A DNA stretch of 64,000 bases from Haladaptatus halobius (GCF_020618475.1 NZ_CP085337.1:496001-560000), one strand, 5' to 3'; counted from the stretch's first letter, positions 8,817-17,515 are shown. Notes: generated from the letters alone by a model not told the origin. Numbers and translations: made by a program.

Positions 8817-9010
8817 TGACATCCTCCCGCGCCTGAAGACGCGAGAATCCCACGGCATCGCACCGCTGAGTTGGGATATTACGGTTCACGGTTACCAACC
8901 TGTTCCCGTGGGGCGAAACAACCCTCACTGCGGTCGAACAAGTGAACCGCTGGCTGTGCCAACCAGCCGGTACTCCTATCTCCTCCATCACAGACGAGAC
9001 TCGGAGTTAC
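8817..9010 (-). ncRNA. predicted TnpB guide RNA (reRNA/omegaRNA) of element B
   Basis: In IS605-type elements the guide RNA overlaps the 3' end of tnpB and runs to the right end, with the adjoining host bases as guide. Here the 3' end of tnpB, a conserved block (8964-8981 and 8998-9010, shared with the derivative in cofC) and the terminal hairpin are present. The guide would begin at 8816 on the minus strand. Sense-overlapping RNAs of IS1341-type genes are known from haloarchaea. The exact 5' end cannot be read. Confidence 0.45.
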
Positions 9011-10147
9011 TTTTTGTCGAATATTCTCAGCACCGTTCACATCGGCATTCATCGCCATATCGCATTCGTCGCAGACGTACAACCCGCGTTCAACCCGCTG
9101 GTCGCCATCGACCGTTCCACAAACCGAACACGACTTCGACGTGTTGCGTTCCGACACCAGTTCAACCTCGATACCTTCGGCTTCGGCCTTGTAGTCAAGG
9201 AGCGTGGTGAACCTGTCGAACGCCCATCCATGCAAGTCGAGATTGCCGTGTGTTCCCCAATTTCGAGAGTCGCCGTTTTTGTCGTCACGGATTCCGCCGA
9301 GGTCACCCACGACGATAGTTCCGACGCGTCTCTCAACACATTCTGAAACGATGTGTTTCGTGAGTATGTGGAGGAAATGTGAGCGACGGTCTGTGCGTTT
9401 GCGGTCAATCCGTATCCGTTTCCGAGACCGGGAATCGTCACATTTTGCTTTCTCTTTCCCGAAGTAGTATTCGTCCTCTTTCAGGACGTTTCCGGGAAAC
9501 AGAATCGACTCGCCGCCGAACGAAAGCGCGACGAAATTGCAGATACCGAGGTCAATCCCGGCTGTTTCGTCGCCCGGTGGTTCCGGGTCAATGGTGGTTC
9601 GACAGACGAATTGAAGCCGCCACTCGTCGCGCTTGTAAACGGCACGAACCTGTTGGATATCCCACTCGGTCAGGTCAACATCCGGGCGAGTCTGGTACTC
9701 ACACAGAATGAAGTCCGACCGGTGTTCTTTGAGGTTGCGACCTTTCGAGAGGCGAACGCGCTGATACTGTGCATCATGCTTGAAGCCAGCCGCTTTAAAC
9801 GACACGGTTGAACGTGGGTGTGAGTCTCCGTTTTTGCGGAATCCGGGCGGTCGGCAACGACTATCGCCGTTCCGACGCTTACCGAACCAACCGGTGAACG
9901 CTTCAGCGAGTTCTTCGAGAACTCGTTGACTGGATTGAGAATGAAGGTCCGTATAGCGTTCGTGGCTTTTGAGTTCGGATTTGAGTTCCCCGTCATCGGG
10001 AATCTCGCCCGTCGTATCCCATCGTTCTTGTGCGTAGTAGCGACCGACGTTCCAGAGTTTGGACGCGGCCCATCCGAGTTGGTCGAGGTCGTCACTCATC
10101 TGTTTTTGGTTTGTGATTGTAGCCTCGAATGTTCGGACGGTGCGCAT
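8879..10147 (-). CDS. tnpB: TnpB family protein, apparently full length
   Basis: This 422-residue protein has RuvC motif I A-G-I-D-L-G-I-C-N-F, zinc-ribbon C-S-V-C-G and C-D-E-C-D, and motif III M-N-A-D-V-N-G-A-E-N-I. At motif II it reads I-V-V-G-D-L, where most active TnpBs have E followed by N or D. If the Glu is really absent the protein may not cut DNA, or may use the neighbouring Asp. Haloarchaeal members of this subgroup commonly show this form. It starts at ATG 10147 with M-R-T-V-R-T-F-E-A-T-I. It is the only tnpB in the window without a nonsense or frameshift change. Confidence 0.8.
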   Translation of the reverse strand: MRTVRTFEATITNQKQMSDDLDQLGWAASKLWNVGRYYAQERWDTTGEIPDDGELKSELKSHERYTDLHSQSSQRVLEELAEAFTGWFGKRRNGDSRCRPPGFRKNGDSHPRSTVSFKAAGFKHDAQYQRVRLSKGRNLKEHRSDFILCEYQTRPDVDLTEWDIQQVRAVYKRDEWRLQFVCRTTIDPEPPGDETAGIDLGICNFVALSFGGESILFPGNVLKEDEYYFGKEKAKCDDSRSRKRIRIDRKRTDRRSHFLHILTKHIVSECVERRVGTIVVGDLGGIRDDKNGDSRNWGTHGNLDLHGWAFDRFTTLLDYKAEAEGIEVELVSERNTSKSCSVCGTVDGDQRVERGLYVCDECDMAMNADVNGAENIRQKVTPSLVCDGGDRSTGWLAQPAVHLFDRSEGCFAPREQVGNREP

Positions 10148-10367
10148 TGGATTTTGTCTTCATAACCAGTTATGAATCATGAAAACATAATATTATCGAT
10201 TCAGCGTGGAATATCCGGCCCAGCCATCGACGGCGGGTGTGTAAGCAAGTTTACGGCGCGTAACCACGGTCTTTAGACCGTGGTATTGCGCCTGTTCAAT
10301 CTATAACTCCAAATGAGAGGTTCATGCGTTTTTCGCCAACTCCGGCAATTTGCCGTTGATGGCGATT

Positions 10368-10409
10368 TTAACCAACAAACCCGGTAGCCACCCGCTCAGT
10401 GTTGGTTAA
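10368..10409. repeat. 10-bp perfect inverted repeat
   Basis: TTAACCAACA (10368-10377) and TGTTGGTTAA (10400-10409) are perfect inverse complements with a 22-base spacer. The location beside element B and a TrmB remnant suggests a former regulatory site, but no intact gene starts nearby. Confidence 0.35.
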
Positions 10410-10457
10410 GATCATACGTTCATCTGTAGAGCTTCAGAAAAGGAGTCAGTCCCCTCC

Positions 10458-10490
10458 CTATTGAGAGATACAGGTGTTCTCTCTCAATAG
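10458..10490. repeat. 11-bp perfect inverted repeat
   Basis: CTATTGAGAGA (10458-10468) and TCTCTCAATAG (10480-10490) form a perfect stem with an 11-base loop directly before the TrmB remnant. It could be a recombination scar or hairpin. Confidence 0.35.
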
Positions 10491-10840
10491 TCATCTTTGG
10501 GCGAGGATTTGACAATGGATTGGTTGCCATTGCCCGGAGGCTGATGGCGACGAATAATAAGTCCGAGTGCAGCATGGGGGCAACCGTTAGTTCACCTCAG
10601 GTGTCGGAGTTCTGCTACCACCTCTTTATCGCACTTCAACAAGAAGCAGAATCGTTCACCAACGCATGTGCCTCGAACGATGATTCGGAGCTACGGCATG
10701 CTGGTGGAGCGTATAGCGTCGTTTCGAGAACTTCGAGGAATACTGTGCGACAGCTCGTCGAGCTAAGTGGAATGCCTGTTCGACGAACCGCAGTAACCGC
10801 GACTTTAGGAGGGCCTGCATCCAATCACACTACTGGTTGA
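10490..10840 (+). pseudogene. TrmB-type C-terminal remnant
   Basis: The frame at 10490-10560 encodes V-I-F-G-R-G-F-D-N-G-L-V-A-I-A-R-R-L-M-A-T, nearly the same as the C-terminal end of the TrmB-type protein at 7738-8607 but with different codons. No N-terminal part is present, and an 11-bp inverted repeat precedes it. The frame runs to 10840 without further recognisable similarity. It is a truncated paralog rather than a recent copy. Confidence 0.5.
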
Positions 10841-11215
10841 ACCTATAACTCTCCGAGGAATTCATGGAGCGTCCAAGTAGTTTGGTGTGAAGAGAATTAA
10901 ATTGAAGCAACCGTTTTTTGTGGAGTGAACAGAGAAGGAATATCATATCAAGGTTAGTGAACTACCCTACTCGCTCCCTTCGGTCGCTTGTTGATGAAGG
11001 GGCCGTAGCCAAACTACCGCTGTGTGTCTTCATTCAGGAATCTTACGAGAAAATGCCAGTATTACTATTGACGAACCACAAGATATTCACTAAAATATTA
11101 TGTTTGGAGTTAATACCCATCACCGTTACACTTTTCTTCTCATTACTAATAATACTTAAGAGTTCAGATCCGAGTTTTTATTGATTAGTATTCTTTGCTC
11201 CTCATCATGAATTCA
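10841..11215. other. low-GC stretch with possible IS605 end remnant
   Basis: No supported gene was found. At about 10955-11020 the sequence has ACTACCCTACTCGCTCCC and a following complementary GGGGC. This resembles right-end hairpins of haloarchaeal IS605-type elements, including that of element A (CCCTACTCGCTCGC). The rest is unusually AT-rich for this window. Confidence 0.35.
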
Positions 11216-12019
11216 CTATTCTACGTAGAGATCACGACTGAGGATAAGATCCATGACCGTGGTAGGTTTCCATAATTCAGTTTCGGCTTCTTCTTTACCT
11301 TCACTGTTAGATAACTTCTTTACTCGATAGGTATTTGCCGAACTTCTATCCTCAGCCATTTGTTCAATTACTTCTATTCGGTCATCTGTACGCTTATTAT
11401 GATATTTTTTCCCTTGTTTTAAACCAATGACCGGGATGTCCGTCGGCCAATCCCATCCAAATTCGTCTCGAAACTCCTCAAATTGCCGTATCAACTGTTC
11501 CTCATCGAGATTTTCCTCAGGGTTTGGTTCAGTAGCTATCCGTTGTATTGTTCTGTCCCAGTAGTCGATGACACACGCTTTTAAATCCTCGTCTAATGTC
11601 TCTTCAATTATTCGTTCCTCTATTGGATACCCAATTTCGATACCGACGATAGCATGCTGATTTAGGCGAGAGAGACACCGCTGACACTCCATTTCAAATA
11701 TAGGAATTGAAATCGGGTTTTCAACGCCGAGATGTGCGATTTCGTTTCCACAATTTGGGCACCAGAGAAATAGAACGCCATTGTCTGCGTGGACTAGTTC
11801 CGCAAGTACTGTTAAGTTATTGAAGATTTTATCAGTAGGTTCGTCAGGGGTACCTTTCGTTTCTTTTTCTTCTCCTTCAAGCGAAGTGCCAGCGAATTTT
11901 GCCAACTCTCGATCCTTTAGGAGTGCCTTGATAACTGAATCGTGAGATGAATGCGATTCTTTTTCTCGAACCTCTTCTATTCGTTCCTTGGTCCAATCGC
12001 GAACTCTAATCGTTGCCAT
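11216..12019 (-). CDS. hypothetical protein with RHH-like N-terminus and zinc knuckles
   Basis: This 267-residue protein begins M-A-T-I-R-V-R-D-W-T-K-E-R-I-E-E-V, similar to small ribbon-helix-helix DNA-binding domains. It then has C-P-N-C-G (about residue 87) and C-Q-R-C (about 112) that could bind zinc. The C-terminal half is charged and has no motif I recognise. The gene has lower GC than the purine island. TGTATACA lies 3-10 bases before the start codon and recurs at 12482. It could be a regulator of this accessory region; no function can be assigned. Confidence 0.6.
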   Translation of the reverse strand: MATIRVRDWTKERIEEVREKESHSSHDSVIKALLKDRELAKFAGTSLEGEEKETKGTPDEPTDKIFNNLTVLAELVHADNGVLFLWCPNCGNEIAHLGVENPISIPIFEMECQRCLSRLNQHAIVGIEIGYPIEERIIEETLDEDLKACVIDYWDRTIQRIATEPNPEENLDEEQLIRQFEEFRDEFGWDWPTDIPVIGLKQGKKYHNKRTDDRIEVIEQMAEDRSSANTYRVKKLSNSEGKEEAETELWKPTTVMDLILSRDLYVE

Positions 12020-12101
12020 TGTGTATACAGTGTGTGTACGCCATCTTAGTAATTCACATTGAAGCTATTTTACAATAACAAGAAGTCACTACATTCATGC
12101 T

Positions 12102-12293
12102 TTACTGGGATTTGGTACGGTTGTATCTACGGGTAATGTAACCAGCAATTCGGTTTCTAACGCGTTTAGATCGAAGTTCAGTAAGCTGCTCTACTTTCCG
12201 TTTGTTCGTTGCAAAATCTTCACTAAAGGTATCTGGATACCCGTTCAACAAGTCATCACCAATACTCATAATATCGTGAGCGTCGACCGCCAT
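12102..12293 (-). CDS. ribosomal protein eS17-like small protein (copy 1)
   Basis: The 63-residue product resembles archaeal 30S protein eS17 along its whole length. It has an N-terminal helix M-S-I-G-D-D-L-L-N-G-Y-P-D-T-F, then D-F-A-T-N-K-R-K-V-E-Q-L-T, then the strongly conserved V-R-N-R-I-A-G-Y-I-T-R. The divergent N-terminus and accessory context, far from translation genes, suggest a paralog and not the ribosomal copy. A second homolog is at 14666. The start ATG 12293 gives a length equal to eS17; ATG 12269 is also possible. It may bind rRNA or act as a ribosome-associated factor. Confidence 0.7.
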   Translation of the reverse strand: MAVDAHDIMSIGDDLLNGYPDTFSEDFATNKRKVEQLTELRSKRVRNRIAGYITRRYNRTKSQ

Positions 12294-13138
12294 TTGGTAA
12301 CTATTGACCCGGTGCCACAATAATTCTTGCCCCTTCCAACATCGCCACACAAATGAAACAAAAACGAATACAGTTCAAATCAGGTGATTCCATAAGAATC
12401 CGTGAGATAAAGATGGGATTTTTATTATAAAGACTATTTGCTCTAAGACCGAGAGAAAAGACTGATAAGATGGCAGATTGGTGTATACAAAAAGTGTATG
12501 GTGAGTATACAAACCGTTTACACCATCCAAAACATACCTTCTTGAACCAAGCAATGGGTGAACTTGAGAACCGCCTCGGGGTCAACCCCGGGGCATTCAA
12601 TCTACTCCAACTGTAGAGGAAAGCTAATATATTGACCTCCTCCACTCGTGAACGACTGAGAATCCCACCAGGGGAGTTCGACCAGTCGTGATCTCCGAAG
12701 TTCCAACCTGCACTCAGCAGGAATCAAGGATACACTGGGGAAGGTCCCCTATCACTCTCTCTCTCTCTCGCGTATAGGGCTATGACGGGGTCAACAACGC
12801 CCAATCGGAATCCACGTCATCGTAGTATGACCACCACCGTGGTAGTGGTCACACCCGTATTGTTCGATGACTGCCTTACACCGATCCCGTATTAATTGCC
12901 CATGGTGTGGAATGAAATAAATTTTTGCGGTAAGAAATTCAGTTATCCCTACGGCCATTGACTGGTTCGCCAAGCCTCCCATCCGACCTCCGCCTGAAGA
13001 CGGAAGTAGGTGCTATCGATTTGTAGCAGCCGTCAGTACTTAAAATGACGTAACTGCTAATCAGTTACAGTATCCTTCTCATCAGCGGCGATATATTGAA
13101 GATGAAGGACGCTGAATCGTGGTACGAGTTGGCATCTC
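12294..13138. other. low-GC intergenic with hairpins and a CT repeat
   Basis: No well-supported gene was found. The stretch contains TGTATACA (12482-12489), AGTATACA (12504-12511), a GC-rich hairpin CTCGGGGT/ACCCCGGG near 12575-12600, and a run of CT dinucleotides near 12755-12770. A strong imperfect hairpin TGACCAC..GTGGTCA lies near 12828-12852. A possible short minus-strand frame (12791-12958, 55 residues) is not convincing. Confidence 0.4.
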
Positions 13139-13357
13139 ATGGGTTCGCAAATCACAATCAAGCGTATTGAATCAGTTCCAGAGGATGTTGATGTCTCTCA
13201 CTTCGATGAATTACCAGAACTGGCAAAAGACTACTTCGCTTCCTTTGTCCAGGATGGTGTGGAGATTTCGGGCGAGACTGAGATAATCGACGAACTCGCT
13301 CAATATGATATCGTAAAATATACCGAGTATTATGAAATATGCCTTAGTATTTCTTGA
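13139..13357 (+). CDS. small hypothetical protein
   Basis: This 72-residue acidic protein has the pattern V-D-V-S-H-F-D-E-L-P-E-L-A-K-D-Y-F-A-S-F and ends in Y-E-I-C-L-S-I-S. The composition is typical for haloarchaeal proteins, which supports translation. I do not recognise a domain. It stands between the two eS17-like genes. Confidence 0.5.
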   Translation: MGSQITIKRIESVPEDVDVSHFDELPELAKDYFASFVQDGVEISGETEIIDELAQYDIVKYTEYYEICLSIS

Positions 13358-13498
13358 ACTTGTAGATTCATTAGACGAATAAAACTGACGATTGCTGTAT
13401 GGTAACTGATGACAAGGTTATTCCTGGAAAGAATGATTTAAATTTGGTAGAAGAAATACCGATTCTTTCCGCGAACATTAATGTATATCTAATAGAGA

Positions 13499-14425
13499 AT
13501 GGTAAATATGGTGGTTAGCACCGCACTAGGGGAGTTAGCCGAGATACTGGGGTGTTTGGAGCATAACGATATTGAGGTGAGGAACATCTCAATAAATGAA
13601 CAATCTACGAACGATGCAGACGAGATACAGATGGATGTATGTGCTGGTTTTCCAGTTCTGGATGGGATAGAATTTTGTGACAGCGTCGTTATCGAGGCAG
13701 GAGATACAGAATTAACTGAAGAGCGACTAGAGGTCGAGATGTCCGTTTCGATTCCGACCGAGTCTCTCAATGAATCGGCTACCATTGCGTCCACCCCGCA
13801 ACAAGAGAAGGTATCACCAAACATCGAGACTATCACATCTACAGTACCAGGTGTTCCGGCATACAAGGATCCTGAAGCGCTGCAAACCGTCTACGAGAAC
13901 TACGAGACTTTTCCCCAAATGACAGCGGCTCTCGACGTTGACGTCACATCCGAAACAGTTCGTCGATATATGGTGAAACACGGTATTCACAATCCAGAGG
14001 ATGAGAACGAGAGAAAATCAACCGGTGGTGACACGGATGATGCGATTAATTCCGAACTTGAAGAAATCAAGGCCACAGACAAAAACAAGGAAACAAACTA
14101 TGGTGGTGAGTCTGTGGCAAAACTACTCGCATCGATGGATCGGGACGAAACAACGGAAGTTGTTATGGCCGATGGAGTAGGTATTTTGAAGGATTTAACC
14201 CTTAGAGAGTTCGTTGATGTTATCAATCAGTCTCGAACCGTATCTGAAGTAAAGCAGAGGCTCGAAACTGATTATGATGATACCCGACGCCTACTCACCG
14301 AACTTGACCTTCTCAAATTTGTCACTGGCCGTCTCTCGGCCACTCAAAATGAACTGACGCTCGCAGAGTTCTGTCAGCAAATCGACCTTGGTGATCACTT
14401 AGAAGATGGAACTAACTCTCTTTGA
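13499..14425 (+). CDS. hypothetical protein with HTH-like segment
   Basis: This 308-residue acidic protein has a segment near residues 140-165 reading F-P-Q-M-T-A-A-L-D-V-D-V-T-S-E-T-V-R-R-Y-M. This looks like a helix-turn-helix in which D-V-T-S-E-T-V-R-R-Y is the recognition helix. A second possible HTH-like region lies near 255-300. It may be a DNA-binding regulator of the accessory region. The family is not recognised. The ATG at 13499 is followed by another in-frame ATG at 13508. Confidence 0.55.
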   Translation: MVNMVVSTALGELAEILGCLEHNDIEVRNISINEQSTNDADEIQMDVCAGFPVLDGIEFCDSVVIEAGDTELTEERLEVEMSVSIPTESLNESATIASTPQQEKVSPNIETITSTVPGVPAYKDPEALQTVYENYETFPQMTAALDVDVTSETVRRYMVKHGIHNPEDENERKSTGGDTDDAINSELEEIKATDKNKETNYGGESVAKLLASMDRDETTEVVMADGVGILKDLTLREFVDVINQSRTVSEVKQRLETDYDDTRRLLTELDLLKFVTGRLSATQNELTLAEFCQQIDLGDHLEDGTNSL

Positions 14426-14665
14426 TGGCATCTAAAGAGTACCATTTTCATGAACGAATTCAGACGAAAATTTTGTCATGAGATTTTCTTCCGTTGAACC
14501 ATGTTGCCGAGCCTCTACTGCCAAGCGATGTGCCAACAGTGACAACGTTATAAGTAAAATCCGTGCAAACTGTGAGCGAGTAGGAAAGGGAATTTACTAT
14601 AACTCTCCCACAACTGTATATATGAAAATCCTTATATTGTAATACGTAAAAGGCAGGTATAGTAA

Positions 14666-14839
14666 ATGACTGTGGAGCCAAAGGACGTTATGAGTATTGG
14701 AGATCGCCTCATAGAGCAATATCCAAACACCTTCACGAAGGAATTCAACCGGAATCGAAATGCAGTGAAAAATCTCACTAATCTCCGTTCCATCCATCTC
14801 CGGAATCGTATTGCAGGCTACATCACTCGCCAAATGTAG
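14666..14839 (+). CDS. ribosomal protein eS17-like small protein (copy 2)
   Basis: This 57-residue product shares M-S-I-G-D-x-L-I-x-x-Y-P-x-T-F, N-x-N-x-V-x-x-L-T-x-L-R-S and L-R-N-R-I-A-G-Y-I-T-R with copy 1 and with archaeal eS17. It is converging with, and ends 16 bases from, the SMC-like gene. A TATA-like stretch (tgtatatatg) lies about 40 bases upstream. The terminal conserved block is intact. It probably folds like eS17 but may have a non-ribosomal role. The proximity to the SMC/RdfA operon is notable. Confidence 0.65.
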   Translation: MTVEPKDVMSIGDRLIEQYPNTFTKEFNRNRNAVKNLTNLRSIHLRNRIAGYITRQM

Positions 14840-14854
14840 TCTCATTCTTAAATC

Positions 14855-16651
14855 CTAGTGCGCTGTTGCCTGTTGGTCGGTAGCCACCTCCCAATCAGAG
14901 GGGTCAATCTCTGCTCCTTCGAAGGAGGTGTACTCTGGATAAATAGTAAAGACAAGGTAGTCTACACGCTCCTGAAGGTAGTCAATGAGCGTATGGAGGT
15001 TCTCGTCATCCAGGCCGCCAACACCGTCAACGAGCATAATGGGGGTGACATCCGCAACGTCGAACGACTTGTGACCAGCAAGTGCCGTCACGAATCCGAG
15101 AAGCTCAAGCTCACCTTCGCTCAAGGCATCAAGGCTTGCCTCGCGACCTCCTCGGGCGACCACCAAATCAAAATCTGATGTTAGTCGCGCCGTTTCAAAT
15201 CCGGTATCGAATCGCGTAATGATCTCATTCATCGCTTCGTCGAAGGCCTCTCGTGCTTCGTACTTGATCTGATCCTTCCGATTGCGTAAATCCTCAATCT
15301 CTGTTTTGAGTTCGTCGCGTTCGTTCTCCAGCATCTCGACTTGGTTCGCACGGCTTTCGAGGGCCGCGAGTTCATCTTCTGCGTCCTTTAACTCGGCCTC
15401 TCGATACTTAATATCACTTTCGACATCTGTAATTTTCTCTACGGTCTCATCGACAGATTCGGATAGTTCCTCGACGCGTTGTTGGGCATTTTTACGACGC
15501 TCTTTTGCATCCTCGAGGCTCTGTTCGTGATCTGCCAAGTTATCCTCGAGGGTACCGATTTCTGATTCCAGATCCCGCTTGCGTCGTCGGCTCTGTTTGA
15601 TATCTTCTCGGCGGGCTTCTAGCTGTTCCACCTCGTCCCGTTGGGACTTGAGTTTTGAGCGCAGATTAACGATCTTCTCACCGAGGTCATCAAGCTGATC
15701 TTCGACCTCGGACCGACGTGTTTCATTGCCACAAATCCAACAACTGATCTTATCACCTGTTAGTTCTCGCTGAACTTCGCTGAGAAGGTCGAGACGGTTC
15801 TCATTTAAAACCATCTCATTAGCAGAGTATATTGCTTGCAATACTTCGGCGTCTCGTTTAATATCCTGCAACTGTTCCCGCGCTGCTTTGAGTTCTGATT
15901 CCACATTTTCGTCTTCTACGATTTCAATATCTTCGAGTTTTGTTTGTTTTTCTTTTAAACGGGAACCAAGTCGTTGGATACTGCGTTCGAGGCGTTCAAT
16001 TTGATTTTCAGCTTGATCACGTTCAGATCGAGCTTGGGCTAACTTGCTTTGATTGGATGTTGTAGATGAGGCTTGTTCCTCATCGTCTGAGCCAGTTAGT
16101 TCGTCGTAGTCCTCTCGTAGGTCTTCCAGTTCAGTTTCGATTCGTGTGACCTTCTCTTGTACCGAGGGCAGTCTGTTTTTCGCCTCCTTTGCTTGGGCAA
16201 ATTCCGACTTAATTTGTTCACGTTCTCGTTTTAAATCTGCTATCTGCTCATCAATATTCTGGAAGTCAAGAGGACGCATTAGCACTTCTTCGAGGTTCTC
16301 ACCCTCTCGAACAGCTCGTCGAATTTCATTTTGTTCATCGAGGCAACTGAAAAGCAGAGTTCGTATAACGTCGTACTCATCCTCGAGATACGGCTGACCG
16401 TTCCGATGCACAGTTCCGTTCTTGCGGATTAGTTCGACAAAAACGTCGTTCCCAGGGGTTTGAAGGTGTACCTGTCCGTGTTCTTTACCTTCAGTAAGAG
16501 ATGTTGAAACTCCGAGACCAGTCTTAATAGACTCGATAAAGCTTGATTTGCCTTGCCAATTCGAGGCACGAACTGCATTTAGCCCCGGCTCGATTTCTGT
16601 ACTTCCATTGAGAATTCCAGCGATGTTTTCGATTTCGATATTCCAAGTCAT
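14855..16651 (-). CDS. archaeal SMC-related ATPase (RdfA partner type)
   Basis: This 598-residue protein has an SMC/Rad50-like design. The P-loop is at residues 29-37 (A-S-N-W-Q-G-K-S-S). Two long coiled coils follow (about 125-285 and 325-480), separated by a zinc-hook C-W-I-C at about 303-306. A signature L-S-E-G-E-L-E-L-L and a Walker B M-L-V-D-G-V-G-G-L lie near the end. At under 600 residues it is shorter than Rad50 or SMC. The start overlaps the end of rdfA by 4 bases, so the two are translated together. It is probably a DNA- or chromosome-associated ATPase. Confidence 0.85.
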   Translation of the reverse strand: MTWNIEIENIAGILNGSTEIEPGLNAVRASNWQGKSSFIESIKTGLGVSTSLTEGKEHGQVHLQTPGNDVFVELIRKNGTVHRNGQPYLEDEYDVIRTLLFSCLDEQNEIRRAVREGENLEEVLMRPLDFQNIDEQIADLKREREQIKSEFAQAKEAKNRLPSVQEKVTRIETELEDLREDYDELTGSDDEEQASSTTSNQSKLAQARSERDQAENQIERLERSIQRLGSRLKEKQTKLEDIEIVEDENVESELKAAREQLQDIKRDAEVLQAIYSANEMVLNENRLDLLSEVQRELTGDKISCWICGNETRRSEVEDQLDDLGEKIVNLRSKLKSQRDEVEQLEARREDIKQSRRRKRDLESEIGTLEDNLADHEQSLEDAKERRKNAQQRVEELSESVDETVEKITDVESDIKYREAELKDAEDELAALESRANQVEMLENERDELKTEIEDLRNRKDQIKYEAREAFDEAMNEIITRFDTGFETARLTSDFDLVVARGGREASLDALSEGELELLGFVTALAGHKSFDVADVTPIMLVDGVGGLDDENLHTLIDYLQERVDYLVFTIYPEYTSFEGAEIDPSDWEVATDQQATAH

Positions 16652-17292
16652 GCGTTAGTCTCCGTGTTCGTCACTATATGTTGCTCACAAACGTAACCTT
16701 GCTCAAGCGCCACTTCAAGCGGAACGCGAGTGGGACAAATGTCACAACTAACTTGGATTTGAACTGACACTGAAGATGTCTCGATACCGTCGATCTTTTC
16801 TTTTGATGCCAACGAAGAAAGGGCATCCTCAACTTTTTCACGAGCAAATGACTTCGCCATCTCCACACTTTCGCGCTCCCAATCGCTACTGCTCGTTTTC
16901 TGCTCTTTTTCTCCGTTTAGACAATTAAGCAGGTGTGTCCGCATTGTTCCCCACGACACCATATCCTCGCGAACTTGGTCAGCATCAATACCGTCGGCTT
17001 CGAGACTTTCCGTGACTTCTTCCCGGAGGAGGTCATCGTCTCCAATTAACAGTCCGTAATCGTGCTCAATACGGGCACCGAGGGCGTCACGACCGTGTTC
17101 ATTGAATACTTCCCGAAGCAAACGTTTGTTGAACCACTCTGTTAGCGATCGGTACCCTTCGGCGGTGTGTCTCTCGTCTCCAATCCACCGTGCAAGTAAC
17201 CGTTCATCGATGGATGCATAGCGAGAATTCACCTCCTCAAGTCCATATCGCTCAATTACGTGGTCGACTTTGCAACCATTTTCCGTAGGCAT
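16648..17292 (-). CDS. rdfA: RdfA family protein
   Basis: This 214-residue protein matches the haloarchaeal rod-determining factor RdfA family. It has K-V-D-H-V-I-E-R-Y-G-L near the N-terminus, then S-L-T-E-W-F-N-K-R-L-L, then Y-G-L-L-I-G-D-D and a C-terminal C-D-I-C motif. RdfA was linked to cell shape in Haloferax volcanii, but many haloarchaea carry several paralogs beside SMC-like genes, so the job of this copy may differ. It is the first gene of an operon with the SMC-like ATPase. Two palindromic sites lie 140-225 bases upstream. Confidence 0.75.
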   Translation of the reverse strand: MPTENGCKVDHVIERYGLEEVNSRYASIDERLLARWIGDERHTAEGYRSLTEWFNKRLLREVFNEHGRDALGARIEHDYGLLIGDDDLLREEVTESLEADGIDADQVREDMVSWGTMRTHLLNCLNGEKEQKTSSSDWERESVEMAKSFAREKVEDALSSLASKEKIDGIETSSVSVQIQVSCDICPTRVPLEVALEQGYVCEQHIVTNTETNA

Positions 17293-17435
17293 TACACTGC
17301 TCTTTCGCCCTAGTCTTAATAATTGTGTTGGAGCGTATACGTCTTGAGAACAGGATTGTATATCGGAAACACCTCACCCTTCTGTCACGCGTTGGCCGCT
17401 CCTCTTTCTTATCAGGTTTCGTGAAACAGCGTTGG

Positions 17436-17515
17436 TTAACAGACTTAGTCTGTTAATCATAGCCCCCACGAGACTTCTCTTTCTCGCGAAGTGATTAACA
17501 CGCTAAGTCTGTTAA
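17436..17515. promoter_or_regulatory. paired 21-base palindromes upstream of rdfA
   Basis: The first site (17436-17456) has perfect arms TTAACAGAC and GTCTGTTAA around a TTA centre. The second (17495-17515) has outer arms TTAACA and TGTTAA and the same GTCTGTTAA right half. Their centres are 59 bases apart. An additional hairpin CGAGA/TCTCG lies between them. This looks like a pair of operators or a recombination site. Confidence 0.5.

Larger units (their letters stand above)
8817..10296 (-). mobile_element. IS200/IS605 (IS1341-type) element B
   Basis: The element is in minus orientation with an intact tnpB. The right end at 8817 reads TGACATCCTCCCG and then a hairpin GCGC..GCGC with CCTGAAGA in the loop. 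The left end (about 10250-10296) has the strong stem CCACGGTCT/AGACCGTGG. No TnpA gene is present. The junction sequences separate the TrmB-type gene on one side from a region with a TrmB remnant on the other. Confidence 0.75.

Noticed and set aside
12740..12775. CT dinucleotide run as a phase-variation tract
   Set aside because: It is not within or directly before a supported gene.
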